A DNA stretch of 64,000 nucleotides from contig NZ_CBDDIE010000003.1 of the NCBI RefSeq assembly GCF_965228805.1, positions 248,001-312,000 on the forward strand. The letters are read 5' to 3'. This DNA is from JASBTN01 sp965228805. Its GTDB lineage: Bacteria > Pseudomonadota > Alphaproteobacteria > Rhodobacterales > Rhodobacteraceae. Both the position numbers and the translations under genes were made by a program. The notes beneath the pieces are model-generated. The model worked only from the letters and a program-made list of their open reading frames with translations. It was not told where the DNA came from and made no database searches. Each line of letters begins with the position of its first letter. Position 1 is the first letter of the stretch. Below are positions 51,355-58,871 of the stretch, one piece after another.

Positions 51355-51945
51355 ATGCTGGACAAAAGCCACAAGCCAACCTGGACCAGTTTCGAAGAAG
51401 CCACCCCCGCCGACTGGGCTGCGGTGATGGAATATGAACACGCCTATAACGCCGCCCTGCCCGACCGGATCCTGGACGCGATCCGGTCGCTGGACGAGGA
51501 TTGGACCCCCTATCCTGTGAATCGCTACCAGCACTGTCTGCAGGCCGCGACGCGGGCCTGGGCGGACGGTGCCGATGACGAGCTGATCGTGGCCGCCCTG
51601 GTGCATGACGTGGGCGATATCCTGTCGCCCTACAATCACGGCGAACTGTCTGCGGCGATGATGAAACCCTATGTCAGCGAGCGCACGCACTGGATCCTCA
51701 AGCACCACTGCGTGTTCCAGGGCTGGTATTACAACCACCACCTAGGCGGGGATCGAAACGCACGCGACAAGTATCGCGACAGCCCCTATTGGGAGGATTG
51801 CCGGTACTTCTGCCACGAATACGATCAATGCGCCTTCGATCCGGACTATCCAACCAAGAACCTTTCCTTTTTCGAACCCATCCTGCGCCGGGTGCTGTCG
51901 AAGGGCGAGGGGCATATGGAGTTGAACGAGACTGCCGAGGATTGA
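51355..51945 (+). CDS. HD-domain mixed-valent di-iron oxygenase-like protein (PhnZ/TmpB-like)
   Basis: A 196-residue protein resembling HD-domain oxygenases such as PhnZ and TmpB. Metal residues appear in RYQHCLQAATRAWADGADDE, LVHDVGDILSPYNHGELSAA, and WILKHHCVFQGWYYNHHLGG: the H...HD...H...H...D array plus extra histidines. PhnZ oxidatively cleaves 1-hydroxy-2-aminoethylphosphonate and TmpB acts on a trimethylammonium analogue. The hydroxylase partner (PhnY/TmpA) is not adjacent, so the substrate here is inferred only by family. ATG 51355 has GGAG about 9 bases upstream; the ATG 51343 alternative lacks one. It is probably controlled by the divergent LysR gene. Confidence 0.8.
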   Translation: MLDKSHKPTWTSFEEATPADWAAVMEYEHAYNAALPDRILDAIRSLDEDWTPYPVNRYQHCLQAATRAWADGADDELIVAALVHDVGDILSPYNHGELSAAMMKPYVSERTHWILKHHCVFQGWYYNHHLGGDRNARDKYRDSPYWEDCRYFCHEYDQCAFDPDYPTKNLSFFEPILRRVLSKGEGHMELNETAED

Positions 51946-52016
51946 AGTCCCGTAAACAGGCGACGGAATGGCCTAGCGCGTGCGTATGAGGGTGCACATC
52001 CAGAAAGGACACTCTC

Positions 52017-52433
52017 ATGCGCATCTCTCCACTCACGTTCTCTGTCACCCTGGGGCTGATCACCGCCCTCCCCGCCCAAGCTGCGCCACGAGCCTTGGCC
52101 AAGTTCGATCTGAACAAGGATGGGCAGGTCACCGTTGGAGAGTTCATCTCGGTCCGGACGGCCCGGTTCGACGAGGTGGATGCAAATGGCGACGGGGCAC
52201 TCACCCCCGCAGAATACGCGAAGCTGGCGGATGGAGCACGCATCGCCCGCCGCGGCGGCGGCCAGGCACCGGAACCTAGGGATGTATTCGACCGGATCGG
52301 CCACAATGGTGATGGCAAGATCGCCCGGACGGAATACGCCGAGGCGATTGAGGCGATCGCGCAGGGTCTGGACGTGGATGGGAACGGCATCCTGACCCGC
52401 AGCGATCTGAAGACCCTACGCGACAAGCGCTGA
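52017..52433 (+). CDS. Secreted EF-hand protein (calcium binding)
   Basis: A 138-residue protein with a signal peptide (MRISPLTFSVTLGLITALPA QAA). Four EF-hand loops are visible: DLNKDGQVTVGEF, DANGDGALTPAEY, GHNGDGKIARTEY (first position is G rather than D) and DVDGNGILTRSDL (last position D in place of E). The first two are canonical, the other two are variant. It is a periplasmic Ca2+ buffer or sensor candidate. AAAGGAC lies just before ATG 52017. Confidence 0.85.
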   Translation: MRISPLTFSVTLGLITALPAQAAPRALAKFDLNKDGQVTVGEFISVRTARFDEVDANGDGALTPAEYAKLADGARIARRGGGQAPEPRDVFDRIGHNGDGKIARTEYAEAIEAIAQGLDVDGNGILTRSDLKTLRDKR

Positions 52434-52443
52434 GCTCAAGAGC

Positions 52444-52467
52444 TGGCCGCGATACGGGACGCGGCCA
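52444..52467. terminator. Hairpin between convergent EF-hand and HisA-like genes
   Basis: TGGCCGCG and CGCGGCCA form an eight-pair stem around ATACGGGA. It lies 11 bases after the EF-hand gene stop and 20 bases before the HisA-like gene stop. It could serve both convergent genes, although no T-run is present. Confidence 0.45.
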
Positions 52468-52487
52468 AGCTCATTCTTCCGGCGCTG

Positions 52488-53231
52488 TCAAATGAAGGCT
52501 GCGCGTTCTTCAACCTCGGGACGGGCCAGCTCAAGCGCTTCGCCCAGGTCGATCGACCGGTCAAACAGCGCCCGCCCGATGATCGTTCCCGAGACATAAG
52601 GCACGTATTTCAGCCGCGAGACATCATCCAGCTCGCGGATGGTGCCGCGCGCGATGACCGGCGCATTGGCTTCGCCCGCCAGCTGGGTGACCAACGCCAG
52701 GCTGTCCAGCGCCTCGCCGATATCGGCGCCGATATCGGTGATGACAATGGCGGCCAGCGGGTCGGTGGCGTAGCTTTTCAGGAAATCGGACGGGTCCATC
52801 GCCGAGGAGCTGCGCCAGGCATCCGCAACCACGTGGCCTTCCCAGACATCCACCGCCAGTACGATCTGGTCCGGAAAGCGCATCGCGGCTTCCTTCACCA
52901 TGTCCGGCTGATAGACCGCAATAGAGCCCAACACGATCCGCGCCACGCCCGCGTCGATCCATTCTTCGATCCGCTCCATGGTACGGAAACCACCGCCGAG
53001 GGTCACCGGAACATGCACGGCCCGAATGATCTCGCGGATCAACTCGGCATTGCGCTCATCACCGGACATAGCATCAAAATCGGTGACATGGATCGCCTCG
53101 GCCCCGGCCTCGACGTATTCCTGGGCCCGCTTCACCGGATCCACATGCCAGATCTGCGGCTCTTCCGTGCGACCACGGTGCAGACTGACACAGCGCCCTT
53201 CCTGCAGTTCGATCAGGGGATAGATGATCAT
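52488..53231 (-). CDS. HisA-like (beta/alpha)8 isomerase paralogue
   Basis: A 247-residue TIM-barrel protein of the HisA/HisF family: MIIYPLIELQEGRCVSLHRG at the start and LGGGFRTMERIEEWIDAG for a phosphate-binding loop. The first catalytic Asp of HisA (AIDL) is replaced by Glu (LIELQEG), whereas the second (AVDVWEGHVV) is retained. It is remote from other histidine genes. It is therefore probably a paralogue with another substrate rather than the HisA of histidine synthesis, although a Glu can serve as acid. AGGAGGAGGG lies 6 bases before ATG 53231. Downstream of the DMGDH-like gene on the same strand. Confidence 0.8.
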   Translation of the reverse strand: MIIYPLIELQEGRCVSLHRGRTEEPQIWHVDPVKRAQEYVEAGAEAIHVTDFDAMSGDERNAELIREIIRAVHVPVTLGGGFRTMERIEEWIDAGVARIVLGSIAVYQPDMVKEAAMRFPDQIVLAVDVWEGHVVADAWRSSSAMDPSDFLKSYATDPLAAIVITDIGADIGEALDSLALVTQLAGEANAPVIARGTIRELDDVSRLKYVPYVSGTIIGRALFDRSIDLGEALELARPEVEERAAFI

Positions 53232-53418
53232 TTCGGCCCTCCTCCTAGAGTTCATGACGGGTCGGTAGACCCGTGTTCAGCAAGCGCGATTTCCAACCGG
53301 TCGTCACAGGCGAAAACGACACAGGGAGTGCTGAATCAGACCGCCACGGGCGGGTTCAGCAGAATCGCGCTGACAATGCCTTGGAGGCCCAGCCTAGCAT
53401 GGCAGGCCCCAAAACAGG

Positions 53419-53445
53419 AAAAGCCCCGCCGAGGCAGGGCTTTTC
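53419..53445 (-). terminator. Rho-independent terminator after the DMGDH-like gene
   Basis: On the minus strand AAAAGCCCTGCC and GGCGGGGCTTTT pair around TC, with a T-run (TTTTCC) at the end. It lies about 18 bases after the stop at 53463 and before the HisA-like gene. Confidence 0.8.
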
Positions 53446-53462
53446 GCAGGGTTCGATACGGA

Positions 53463-55967
53463 TCAGCCGTTCACGCGGATGTTTGCGTTGGTCGGGTCGT
53501 AGGGGCTGTCCTCGACGATCTCGGCGTCCCACAGCTGGTTCAGGATCTTGACCTTCAGCTTCTGGCCGACATTGGCCAATTCCGGAGTGACATAGCCCAT
53601 GCCGATCGACTTTCCGAAGTGCACCGAATAGCCACCCGAGGTCAGGCGACCCACCTTGGTGTCACCGTCAAACAGCGCCTCGCGGCCCCAGGGGTCGGCA
53701 TCGTCCGGACCGTCGATCAGCAGGGTCACGCATTTGGCGCGAATGCCCTTGGCGACCATGGCGTCCTTGCCGTGGAAATCCTTTTCAAGGTCGATGAAGC
53801 GCGGCAGGTCGGCTTCGGCCGGGGTCGCGTCGCGGCCCAATTCGGTGCCGAAGGCGCGGTAGCTCTTCTCCTGACGCAGCCAGTTCTGCGCGCGGGCGCC
53901 AACCAGCTTCATGCCGTGTTTCTCTCCGGCCTTGGTCAGCAGATCCCACAGGTAGTTCTGCATCTCGATCGGGTGGTGCAGCTCCCAGCCCAGCTCACCG
54001 GTGTAAGCCACGCGGATCGCGTTGACCGGGCACATGCCCAGCTCGATCTGCTTGGCCGACAGCCAGGGAAAGCGCTTGTTGGACAGGGCAGTGGACGGGT
54101 CGGCGTCCACAATCACCTCGTTCAGCACATCGCGCGACTTGGGCCCGGCGATGGCAAAGACGCCCCACTGGGTGGTCACGTCCTGGATCTCGATGTAGCC
54201 GAACTCTTCCATCTTGTCCTCGGCGGCCTTGCGCAGGAAGTCGGCGTCATATTCGGTCCAGGCCCCGGCGGAAACGAGGTAGTAGTTGTTCTCGCCATTG
54301 CGCACGATGGTGTATTCGGTGCGGGTGGTACCAGCCGAGGTCAGGGCGTAGGTCAGGTTGATCCGGCCCACTTTCGGCAGTTTGTTACAGGTGAACCAGT
54401 CGAGGAACTGGGTCGCGCCCGGGCCTTTGACCACATGTTTGGTGAAGGCGGTGGCGTCGATCAGGCCCACGCCCTCGCGGATCGCCTTGGCCTCTTCCAC
54501 AGCATATTGCCACCAGCCACCACGGCGGAACGAACGGGCCTCCTCGTCGAAGTTCTCCGGCGCATCCAGCGGACCGTAGTAGTTCGGGCGTTCCCAGCCG
54601 TTGACCCAGCCAAATTGCGCGCCGCGCTCTTTTTGACGGTCATAGGCGGGCGAGCAGCGCAGCGGGCGGGCCGCCGGGCGTTCTTCGTCCGGGTGGTGCA
54701 GGATGTAGACATGCTCGTAGCATTCTTCGTTCTTGCGAGCGGCGAACTCGGTGGTCATCCAGTTCGAGCTGTAACGCTTGGGGTCAAGCGAAGCCATGTC
54801 GATCTCGGCCTCACCGTCGACCATCATCTGGGCGAGGTAATAGCCGGTGCCGCCAGCAGCGGTGATCCCGAACGAGAAACCTTCGGCCAGCCACATGTTG
54901 CGCAGACCCGGCGCCGGACCCACCAGCGGGTTGCCGTCGGGGGTGTAGCAGATTGGGCCGTTGAAGTCGTCTTTCAGGCCGGATTCAGCACAAGACGGCA
55001 CGCGTTCGGCCATCGCCATATACTGATCAGCAATCCGGTCGAGATCGAGCGGGAACAGGTCGGCACGGAAGCTGTCCGGCACGCCATGTTCGAAACGGGC
55101 GGGCGCGCCACGCTCGTAGATGCCCAGGATCCAGCCGCCACGTTCCTCACGGGCATAAGATTCGTTGTCAGCGTCGCGCACAACGGGGTGCTCAGGGTTG
55201 CCCGCTTCGCGCCATTTGACCAGCTCGGGGTCTTTGTCCATGACGATGAAGGTGTGCTCGACCGGGATGGCAGGCATCTTGATGCCAAGCATCTTGGCGG
55301 TGCGCTGCGCGTGGTTTCCGCTCGCGGTGACGACATGCTCGGCGGTGATCACCACCTTCTCGTCGCTCTCGATCAGGTTACCACCCTTTTCTGCCATGAC
55401 GGTGCAGGTCACTTCCCAGTGGGTGCCGTTCCAGTGGAAGTCATCCGCCTGCATCTTGCGCACGATTTCGACGCCACGCTGACGGGCGCCCTTGGCCATG
55501 GCCTGGGTCACGTCGGCGGGGTTAATGTAGCCATCCTCGGTGTGATAGAGCGCGCCTTTCAGGTCCGAGGTCTCGATCAGCGGCCAGCGCTCCTTGATCT
55601 GCTCCGGGCTCAGGAATTCGTAGTTGATGCCCACGGTGTCAGCGGTCGAGGCATAGAGCATGTATTCATCCATGCGCTCGTCGGTCTGGGCCATGCGCAG
55701 GTTGCCGACCACGGCGAAACCGGCGTTCAGACCGGTCTCAGCCTCCAGCTCCTTGTAGAACTTGACCGAGTAGTCGTGGATGTGGGTCGTCGCGTAGGAC
55801 ATGTTGAACAGCGGCAGCAGACCGGCGGCGTGCCAGGTCGAGCCGGAGGTCAGCTCGTCGCGCTCGATCAGCATGACATCGTCCCAGCCGGCTTTGGCCA
55901 GGTGATAGGCGATCGAGGTCCCGACGGCGCCCCCGCCGACGACAAGCGCTTTGACATTGGTTTTCAT
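53463..55967 (-). CDS. Dimethylglycine/sarcosine dehydrogenase family FAD oxidoreductase
   Basis: An 834-residue two-domain enzyme. The N-terminal FAD domain has VGGGAVGTSIAYHLAKAGWD as dinucleotide loop and GSTWHAAGLLP with the histidine that in DMGDH holds FAD covalently. An FAO_M-type middle is followed by GCV_T and GCV_T_C folate-binding domains (about residues 440-834). Such enzymes oxidatively demethylate dimethylglycine or sarcosine and pass the one-carbon unit to tetrahydrofolate. The exact substrate cannot be assigned. The GCV_T domain is not a stand-alone GcvT. Its terminator lies at 53419-53445. Confidence 0.92.
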   Translation of the reverse strand: MKTNVKALVVGGGAVGTSIAYHLAKAGWDDVMLIERDELTSGSTWHAAGLLPLFNMSYATTHIHDYSVKFYKELEAETGLNAGFAVVGNLRMAQTDERMDEYMLYASTADTVGINYEFLSPEQIKERWPLIETSDLKGALYHTEDGYINPADVTQAMAKGARQRGVEIVRKMQADDFHWNGTHWEVTCTVMAEKGGNLIESDEKVVITAEHVVTASGNHAQRTAKMLGIKMPAIPVEHTFIVMDKDPELVKWREAGNPEHPVVRDADNESYAREERGGWILGIYERGAPARFEHGVPDSFRADLFPLDLDRIADQYMAMAERVPSCAESGLKDDFNGPICYTPDGNPLVGPAPGLRNMWLAEGFSFGITAAGGTGYYLAQMMVDGEAEIDMASLDPKRYSSNWMTTEFAARKNEECYEHVYILHHPDEERPAARPLRCSPAYDRQKERGAQFGWVNGWERPNYYGPLDAPENFDEEARSFRRGGWWQYAVEEAKAIREGVGLIDATAFTKHVVKGPGATQFLDWFTCNKLPKVGRINLTYALTSAGTTRTEYTIVRNGENNYYLVSAGAWTEYDADFLRKAAEDKMEEFGYIEIQDVTTQWGVFAIAGPKSRDVLNEVIVDADPSTALSNKRFPWLSAKQIELGMCPVNAIRVAYTGELGWELHHPIEMQNYLWDLLTKAGEKHGMKLVGARAQNWLRQEKSYRAFGTELGRDATPAEADLPRFIDLEKDFHGKDAMVAKGIRAKCVTLLIDGPDDADPWGREALFDGDTKVGRLTSGGYSVHFGKSIGMGYVTPELANVGQKLKVKILNQLWDAEIVEDSPYDPTNANIRVNG

Positions 55968-56189
55968 GGACGACTCCCTTGGCGAACATGGTGGGAAAAT
56001 TTGTGCTGCTCAAACATGGCGCATCGCCAAGGGTCGCGCAAAACCAGCCCGACGCTAATTCGCGAAAAAACGACTACTGGAGTCGGTTTCACGCAGGAGG
56101 GAACAGCCAAACGCCCATGGACCCCGGCCCGGGGTGGGGCGTTGTGCGGGGAGAATCAGGCGTGCGTCAGCGCACCATCGGGAACCGCC

Positions 56190-56750
56190 TCAATCCCCCG
56201 CCAAGGCCACCGCGCGGCGCCAGGCGGCGCCCAGCGCCTCGGGGGAGGTGTCGCGTGGCAGGGTTTCCACCGGCCCGCCACCATCGCCCGAGAACCAGCG
56301 TCCGCGACGGCGGCGCCAGGCGGTCAGCAGGATCTGGTCACCGCCCTCGGCCCGCACCCCGACCGAGCGCGCACCCCGGTAAAGCGTCGCGCGGGTCTTG
56401 ACCCCGGCCACCTCCATCAACCCCGCGTCATAGGCATCGTCATTGCGCCCCTCGATCCAATCGCCGAAGAAGGCGTCGAACTCCGGCTGATCCGGGGTCA
56501 GAAACCGGCTCTTGTCCAGCGCGTCCAGCAGTGCCGCGCCGATCTCGGCGTCGCTGGCATCGACAGGCAGGATATGCTGCACGCCCTGCGGGTCCGGGTA
56601 GTTCGAGCGGTACACGGCCATGGATTCGACCATCAGGAACTTGCGAAACAGGATCGTGCCTGCCGCGAACCATTCGGGGGGCGGGGGCGGGGTGGGTCGA
56701 TCACTCTCGTCAAAAATCTGCCCGGTTTCCCGAAAATCAATTGTCTTCAT
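56190..56750 (-). CDS. CdiI-like immunity protein for the MuF toxin
   Basis: A 186-residue soluble acidic protein. The first part has PEWFAAGTILFRKFLMVESM, the middle VQHILPVDASDAEIGAALLD, and the C-terminal half holds a W-rich strand (LLTAWRRRRGRWFSGDGG) and SPEALGAAWRRAVALAGD. This outline is close to CdiI (DUF1436-type) immunity proteins of contact-dependent inhibition systems. The start overlaps the toxin gene's stop (ATGA), the standard toxin-immunity arrangement. It should bind and block the toxin C-terminus in the cytoplasm. The exact family is inferred by eye. Confidence 0.72.
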   Translation of the reverse strand: MKTIDFRETGQIFDESDRPTPPPPPEWFAAGTILFRKFLMVESMAVYRSNYPDPQGVQHILPVDASDAEIGAALLDALDKSRFLTPDQPEFDAFFGDWIEGRNDDAYDAGLMEVAGVKTRATLYRGARSVGVRAEGGDQILLTAWRRRRGRWFSGDGGGPVETLPRDTSPEALGAAWRRAVALAGD

Positions 56751-57994
56751 TGTGCCACTACCCAGTTCATGTCGACTTCCAACGATTGCGCATATTCCAT
56801 AGCATAGATGATCTCCTTGAGTTGTTCATCTGTCGCGCCTTCCGGGATGGCGAGGCGAAGCTGCCTATGCTCAATCTTTGTGACCTCTTCGAACCGGTCG
56901 CCTTCAAAATCCTTCAGTTTGTCCAGATATCGCTTCAACGTATAAAAAATCGCTTGAGGCCGGTTTACATAGGTCGGCGCGTTGATGTTCAGCGTCTTTG
57001 CACTTGTGGCTACGCGCGTAACGGGGTCAAAAAAGTCGATCACCGGGAAGGGGCGCGGGCCGAACCACCTTCCGTAGCCTCCCTGCCGGTTCAGCGCCTC
57101 TTCCCAGGGGATGCCCTGTTCGCGAATGCCCCTGGCCCGGGTAATGCCGGTGCCTGTGATCCGTGTGATGTTTCGGGTTGCAGCCAAGTTGGCGCGGGCG
57201 GCAGCGGCGGCGCGGAAACCACGGCCCAGAGGCACGGCACCGCTCTCATCCACAATGAACTCGCGCAGCAGCCGGGACTTGGCGATCCCGCGCAGAAATG
57301 ACAGGGCCGCCCCTGCCGCAGGCACCACTGTCATGGCGATCTGGGTACGCAGATAGGCCCGCTCGCGCACCGCCTCGGCCAGCTCCGCCTCGGTTGCTTC
57401 GCATTTCAGATAAGCGTCCAGCGTGAACCAGACCCTGTTTTCAACGGCGGCAACATAGTCGTTGAAGGCGGACAACAGCTCCGGCGTCTGGGCAAGCGCC
57501 GCTTGCAACGTCTCAAGACGTTCGGGCAAGTTTGCAAGTTCTTCGCCAATCTGCGCCTCAATCGCCTGGCGGCGCGCCCTGTTTTCTTCGCCTTCAAGGC
57601 CCAGGGCGGCCGCCAGTTCCAGCACCGCAAAATCGAGGGTCGCACCGACACCACTCAGAACAGTGCCGATACCTTCAATGGTCTCCACACCGGCATCCCA
57701 AAGCGCCTCGGCGGTGCCGGTCGCGCCGGCAGCATCCATGAGGATTTGACGCGCCACAGCGTTGCGGGGGCGACAACCTTCCTTCCCTTCGACCACCGGT
57801 TCGGCCACGCATCTGCAACCAAAATCATGACCCGGATGGCCATGCGGTGTTTCCTTGTCCCAGGCGAAGACCTGATCATCGTGCTTGCGGTGACCGGCCC
57901 GCACCCGCGCATCCTCACGCGTTCGCCAGACGTAATGGGAAATGCCTAGCGCCTGTTGGCGGCGGGCGTTCACCCAAGCCTGGTATTGCGACAC
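56747..57994 (-). CDS. Polymorphic toxin: phage MuF (SPP1 gp7-like) domain fused to CdiA-CT-like nuclease
   Basis: A 415-residue protein. Residues about 1-70 are a MuF/SPP1 gp7 head-morphogenesis C-terminal core: SQYQAWVNARRQQALGIS, HYVWRTREDARVRAGHRKHD, and PHGHPGHDFGCRCVAEPV with the HPG...CRC ending typical of the fold. A middle of about 215 residues contains hydrophobic and coiled parts (VPAAGAALSFLRGIAKS). The last 124 residues (from about 292) resemble a CdiA-CT restriction-endonuclease-like tRNase: EQGIPWEEALNRQGG, VIDFFDPVTRVATSAKTLN (D...S-x-K) and AIPEGATDEQLK. GTG 57994 is the first usable start because an in-frame TGA lies at 58016-58018. The upstream frame also reads as coding, so the gene may be 5'-truncated. 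Confidence 0.78.
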   Translation of the reverse strand: MSQYQAWVNARRQQALGISHYVWRTREDARVRAGHRKHDDQVFAWDKETPHGHPGHDFGCRCVAEPVVEGKEGCRPRNAVARQILMDAAGATGTAEALWDAGVETIEGIGTVLSGVGATLDFAVLELAAALGLEGEENRARRQAIEAQIGEELANLPERLETLQAALAQTPELLSAFNDYVAAVENRVWFTLDAYLKCEATEAELAEAVRERAYLRTQIAMTVVPAAGAALSFLRGIAKSRLLREFIVDESGAVPLGRGFRAAAAARANLAATRNITRITGTGITRARGIREQGIPWEEALNRQGGYGRWFGPRPFPVIDFFDPVTRVATSAKTLNINAPTYVNRPQAIFYTLKRYLDKLKDFEGDRFEEVTKIEHRQLRLAIPEGATDEQLKEIIYAMEYAQSLEVDMNWVVAQ

Positions 57995-58015
57995 GGTTGC
58001 CTGAACGGACGGGTC

Positions 58016-58117
58016 TCACGCCAGATCGGTCGCAGCTTCCTCGCCCATCATCTCCGCCCGCGCGCGCAGACGCTCGAAGGCCTCGTCTGTCAGGTCGTCG
58101 ATGGCTACCGAGCGCAC
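58016..58117 (-). pseudogene. Remnant reading frame in phase with the MuF toxin, ended by TGA
   Basis: The minus-strand frame from about 58117 down to TGA 58016-58018 reads RSVAIDDLTDEAFERLRARA followed by EMMGEEAATDLA, a helical coding-like peptide. It is in the same frame as the toxin gene (GTG 57994), separated by TGA and seven codons. Upstream, the frame runs into the 3' end of the neighbouring lipoprotein gene. It may be a piece of the missing N-terminal part of the MuF protein, joined to another gene by deletion. A weak alternative is a 33-residue GTG-started small protein. Confidence 0.45.
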
Positions 58118-58137
58118 ATGTGCAGCGTACGCCCCGA

Positions 58138-58800
58138 TTACCGCCCCAAACGCGCGTCGAAATCGTCCAGCGGCAGCACTGGGTGGATCAGCGCGCGCAA
58201 CTCGGCCCTGCGCGGGGCCGTGGGTTCGAACATCGTGTAGCAGACGTAGTCCTCGATCATCGCCGCCTGCTGTTCGAACCCGTAGGTCAGGAACGCACGG
58301 TCGGCTTCGGGCACGTACCAATAGGGGTCACGGCTGCGCACGCTTTCGGACCCGGATGTTGCTGGATCATAGTGGGTGCGGTCTCGGTTCTGCCATTGCC
58401 AGACATGCACCAGCTCATGCGCCATCAGAAGCGCCTGAGGCAGCGGCACGGCATGGGGCCAGCCCTCCATCATGTCCTCGCGGTAGAAGTCGCGTTTCAG
58501 CAAAACCTGGTTCCAAAGCACCATGCCCGCGGGCCATTGGAACCCGTCACGCGGGCTGGGCACCCGGGTGCAGATCCCTTCCGGCGGGCGGGTTGATGGA
58601 GGGGGGGCTTCGCCGGTCGTCTCCGCCTTCGGATCTTTCGGCAGGGGCGTCAGGCCGACACCTGACTGCACGACAATCTTTCCCTGATCCAGCGTGTCCC
58701 CAAACAGGACGCGGGCAAAATCGGCCTCGCCAGGGGCCAGACCACGGGCGCAGGCACTGACGGAAAAAAGAACAACGGGCAGAAGAACCAGACGCAACAT
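58138..58800 (-). CDS. Lipoprotein with HELVH motif
   Basis: A 220-residue protein with a lipoprotein signal (MLRLVLLPVVLFSVSAC, lipobox SVSAC). The central motif is LLMAHELVHVWQWQNRDR, an HExxH motif with W-Q-W in the following helix, as seen in DUF4157-like and similar metalloprotease-fold domains. No third zinc ligand could be identified. The PEADRAFLTYGFEQQAAMIE region may supply it. It faces the periplasm. It is separated from the toxin gene by the remnant, so co-regulation is uncertain. ATG 58800 is preferred over the frame start at 58818. Confidence 0.75.
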   Translation of the reverse strand: MLRLVLLPVVLFSVSACARGLAPGEADFARVLFGDTLDQGKIVVQSGVGLTPLPKDPKAETTGEAPPPSTRPPEGICTRVPSPRDGFQWPAGMVLWNQVLLKRDFYREDMMEGWPHAVPLPQALLMAHELVHVWQWQNRDRTHYDPATSGSESVRSRDPYWYVPEADRAFLTYGFEQQAAMIEDYVCYTMFEPTAPRRAELRALIHPVLPLDDFDARLGR

Positions 58801-58834
58801 GGGCCGAGCTTTCGCCACGTGCTCCGAAAATGCA

Positions 58835-58856
58835 AGACCCCGCCTGAGCGGGGTCT
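58835..58856 (-). terminator. Terminator after the glyoxylate reductase gene
   Basis: AGACCCCGC and GCGGGGTCT pair around TGAG (plus strand: AGACCCCGCCTGAGCGGGGTCT), with TGCATTTTC on the minus-strand 3' side. It lies 15 bases after the stop at 58872. Confidence 0.7.
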
Positions 58857-58871
58857 GATCACGTTTCAGAT

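Noticed and set aside
53463..54700. The GCV_T domain as a substitute for the missing gcvT.
   Set aside because: It is the C-terminal half of a single 834-residue oxidoreductase with an FAD domain, a standard DMGDH-family architecture, not a free-standing aminomethyltransferase.
52833..56807. A 1324-codon open frame on the plus strand, antisense to the DMGDH-like and HisA-like genes.
   Set aside because: It is a shadow: its sequence is rich in Gly, Val, His and Arg patterns expected from reading GC-rich minus-strand genes backwards. The minus-strand genes have clear domains.
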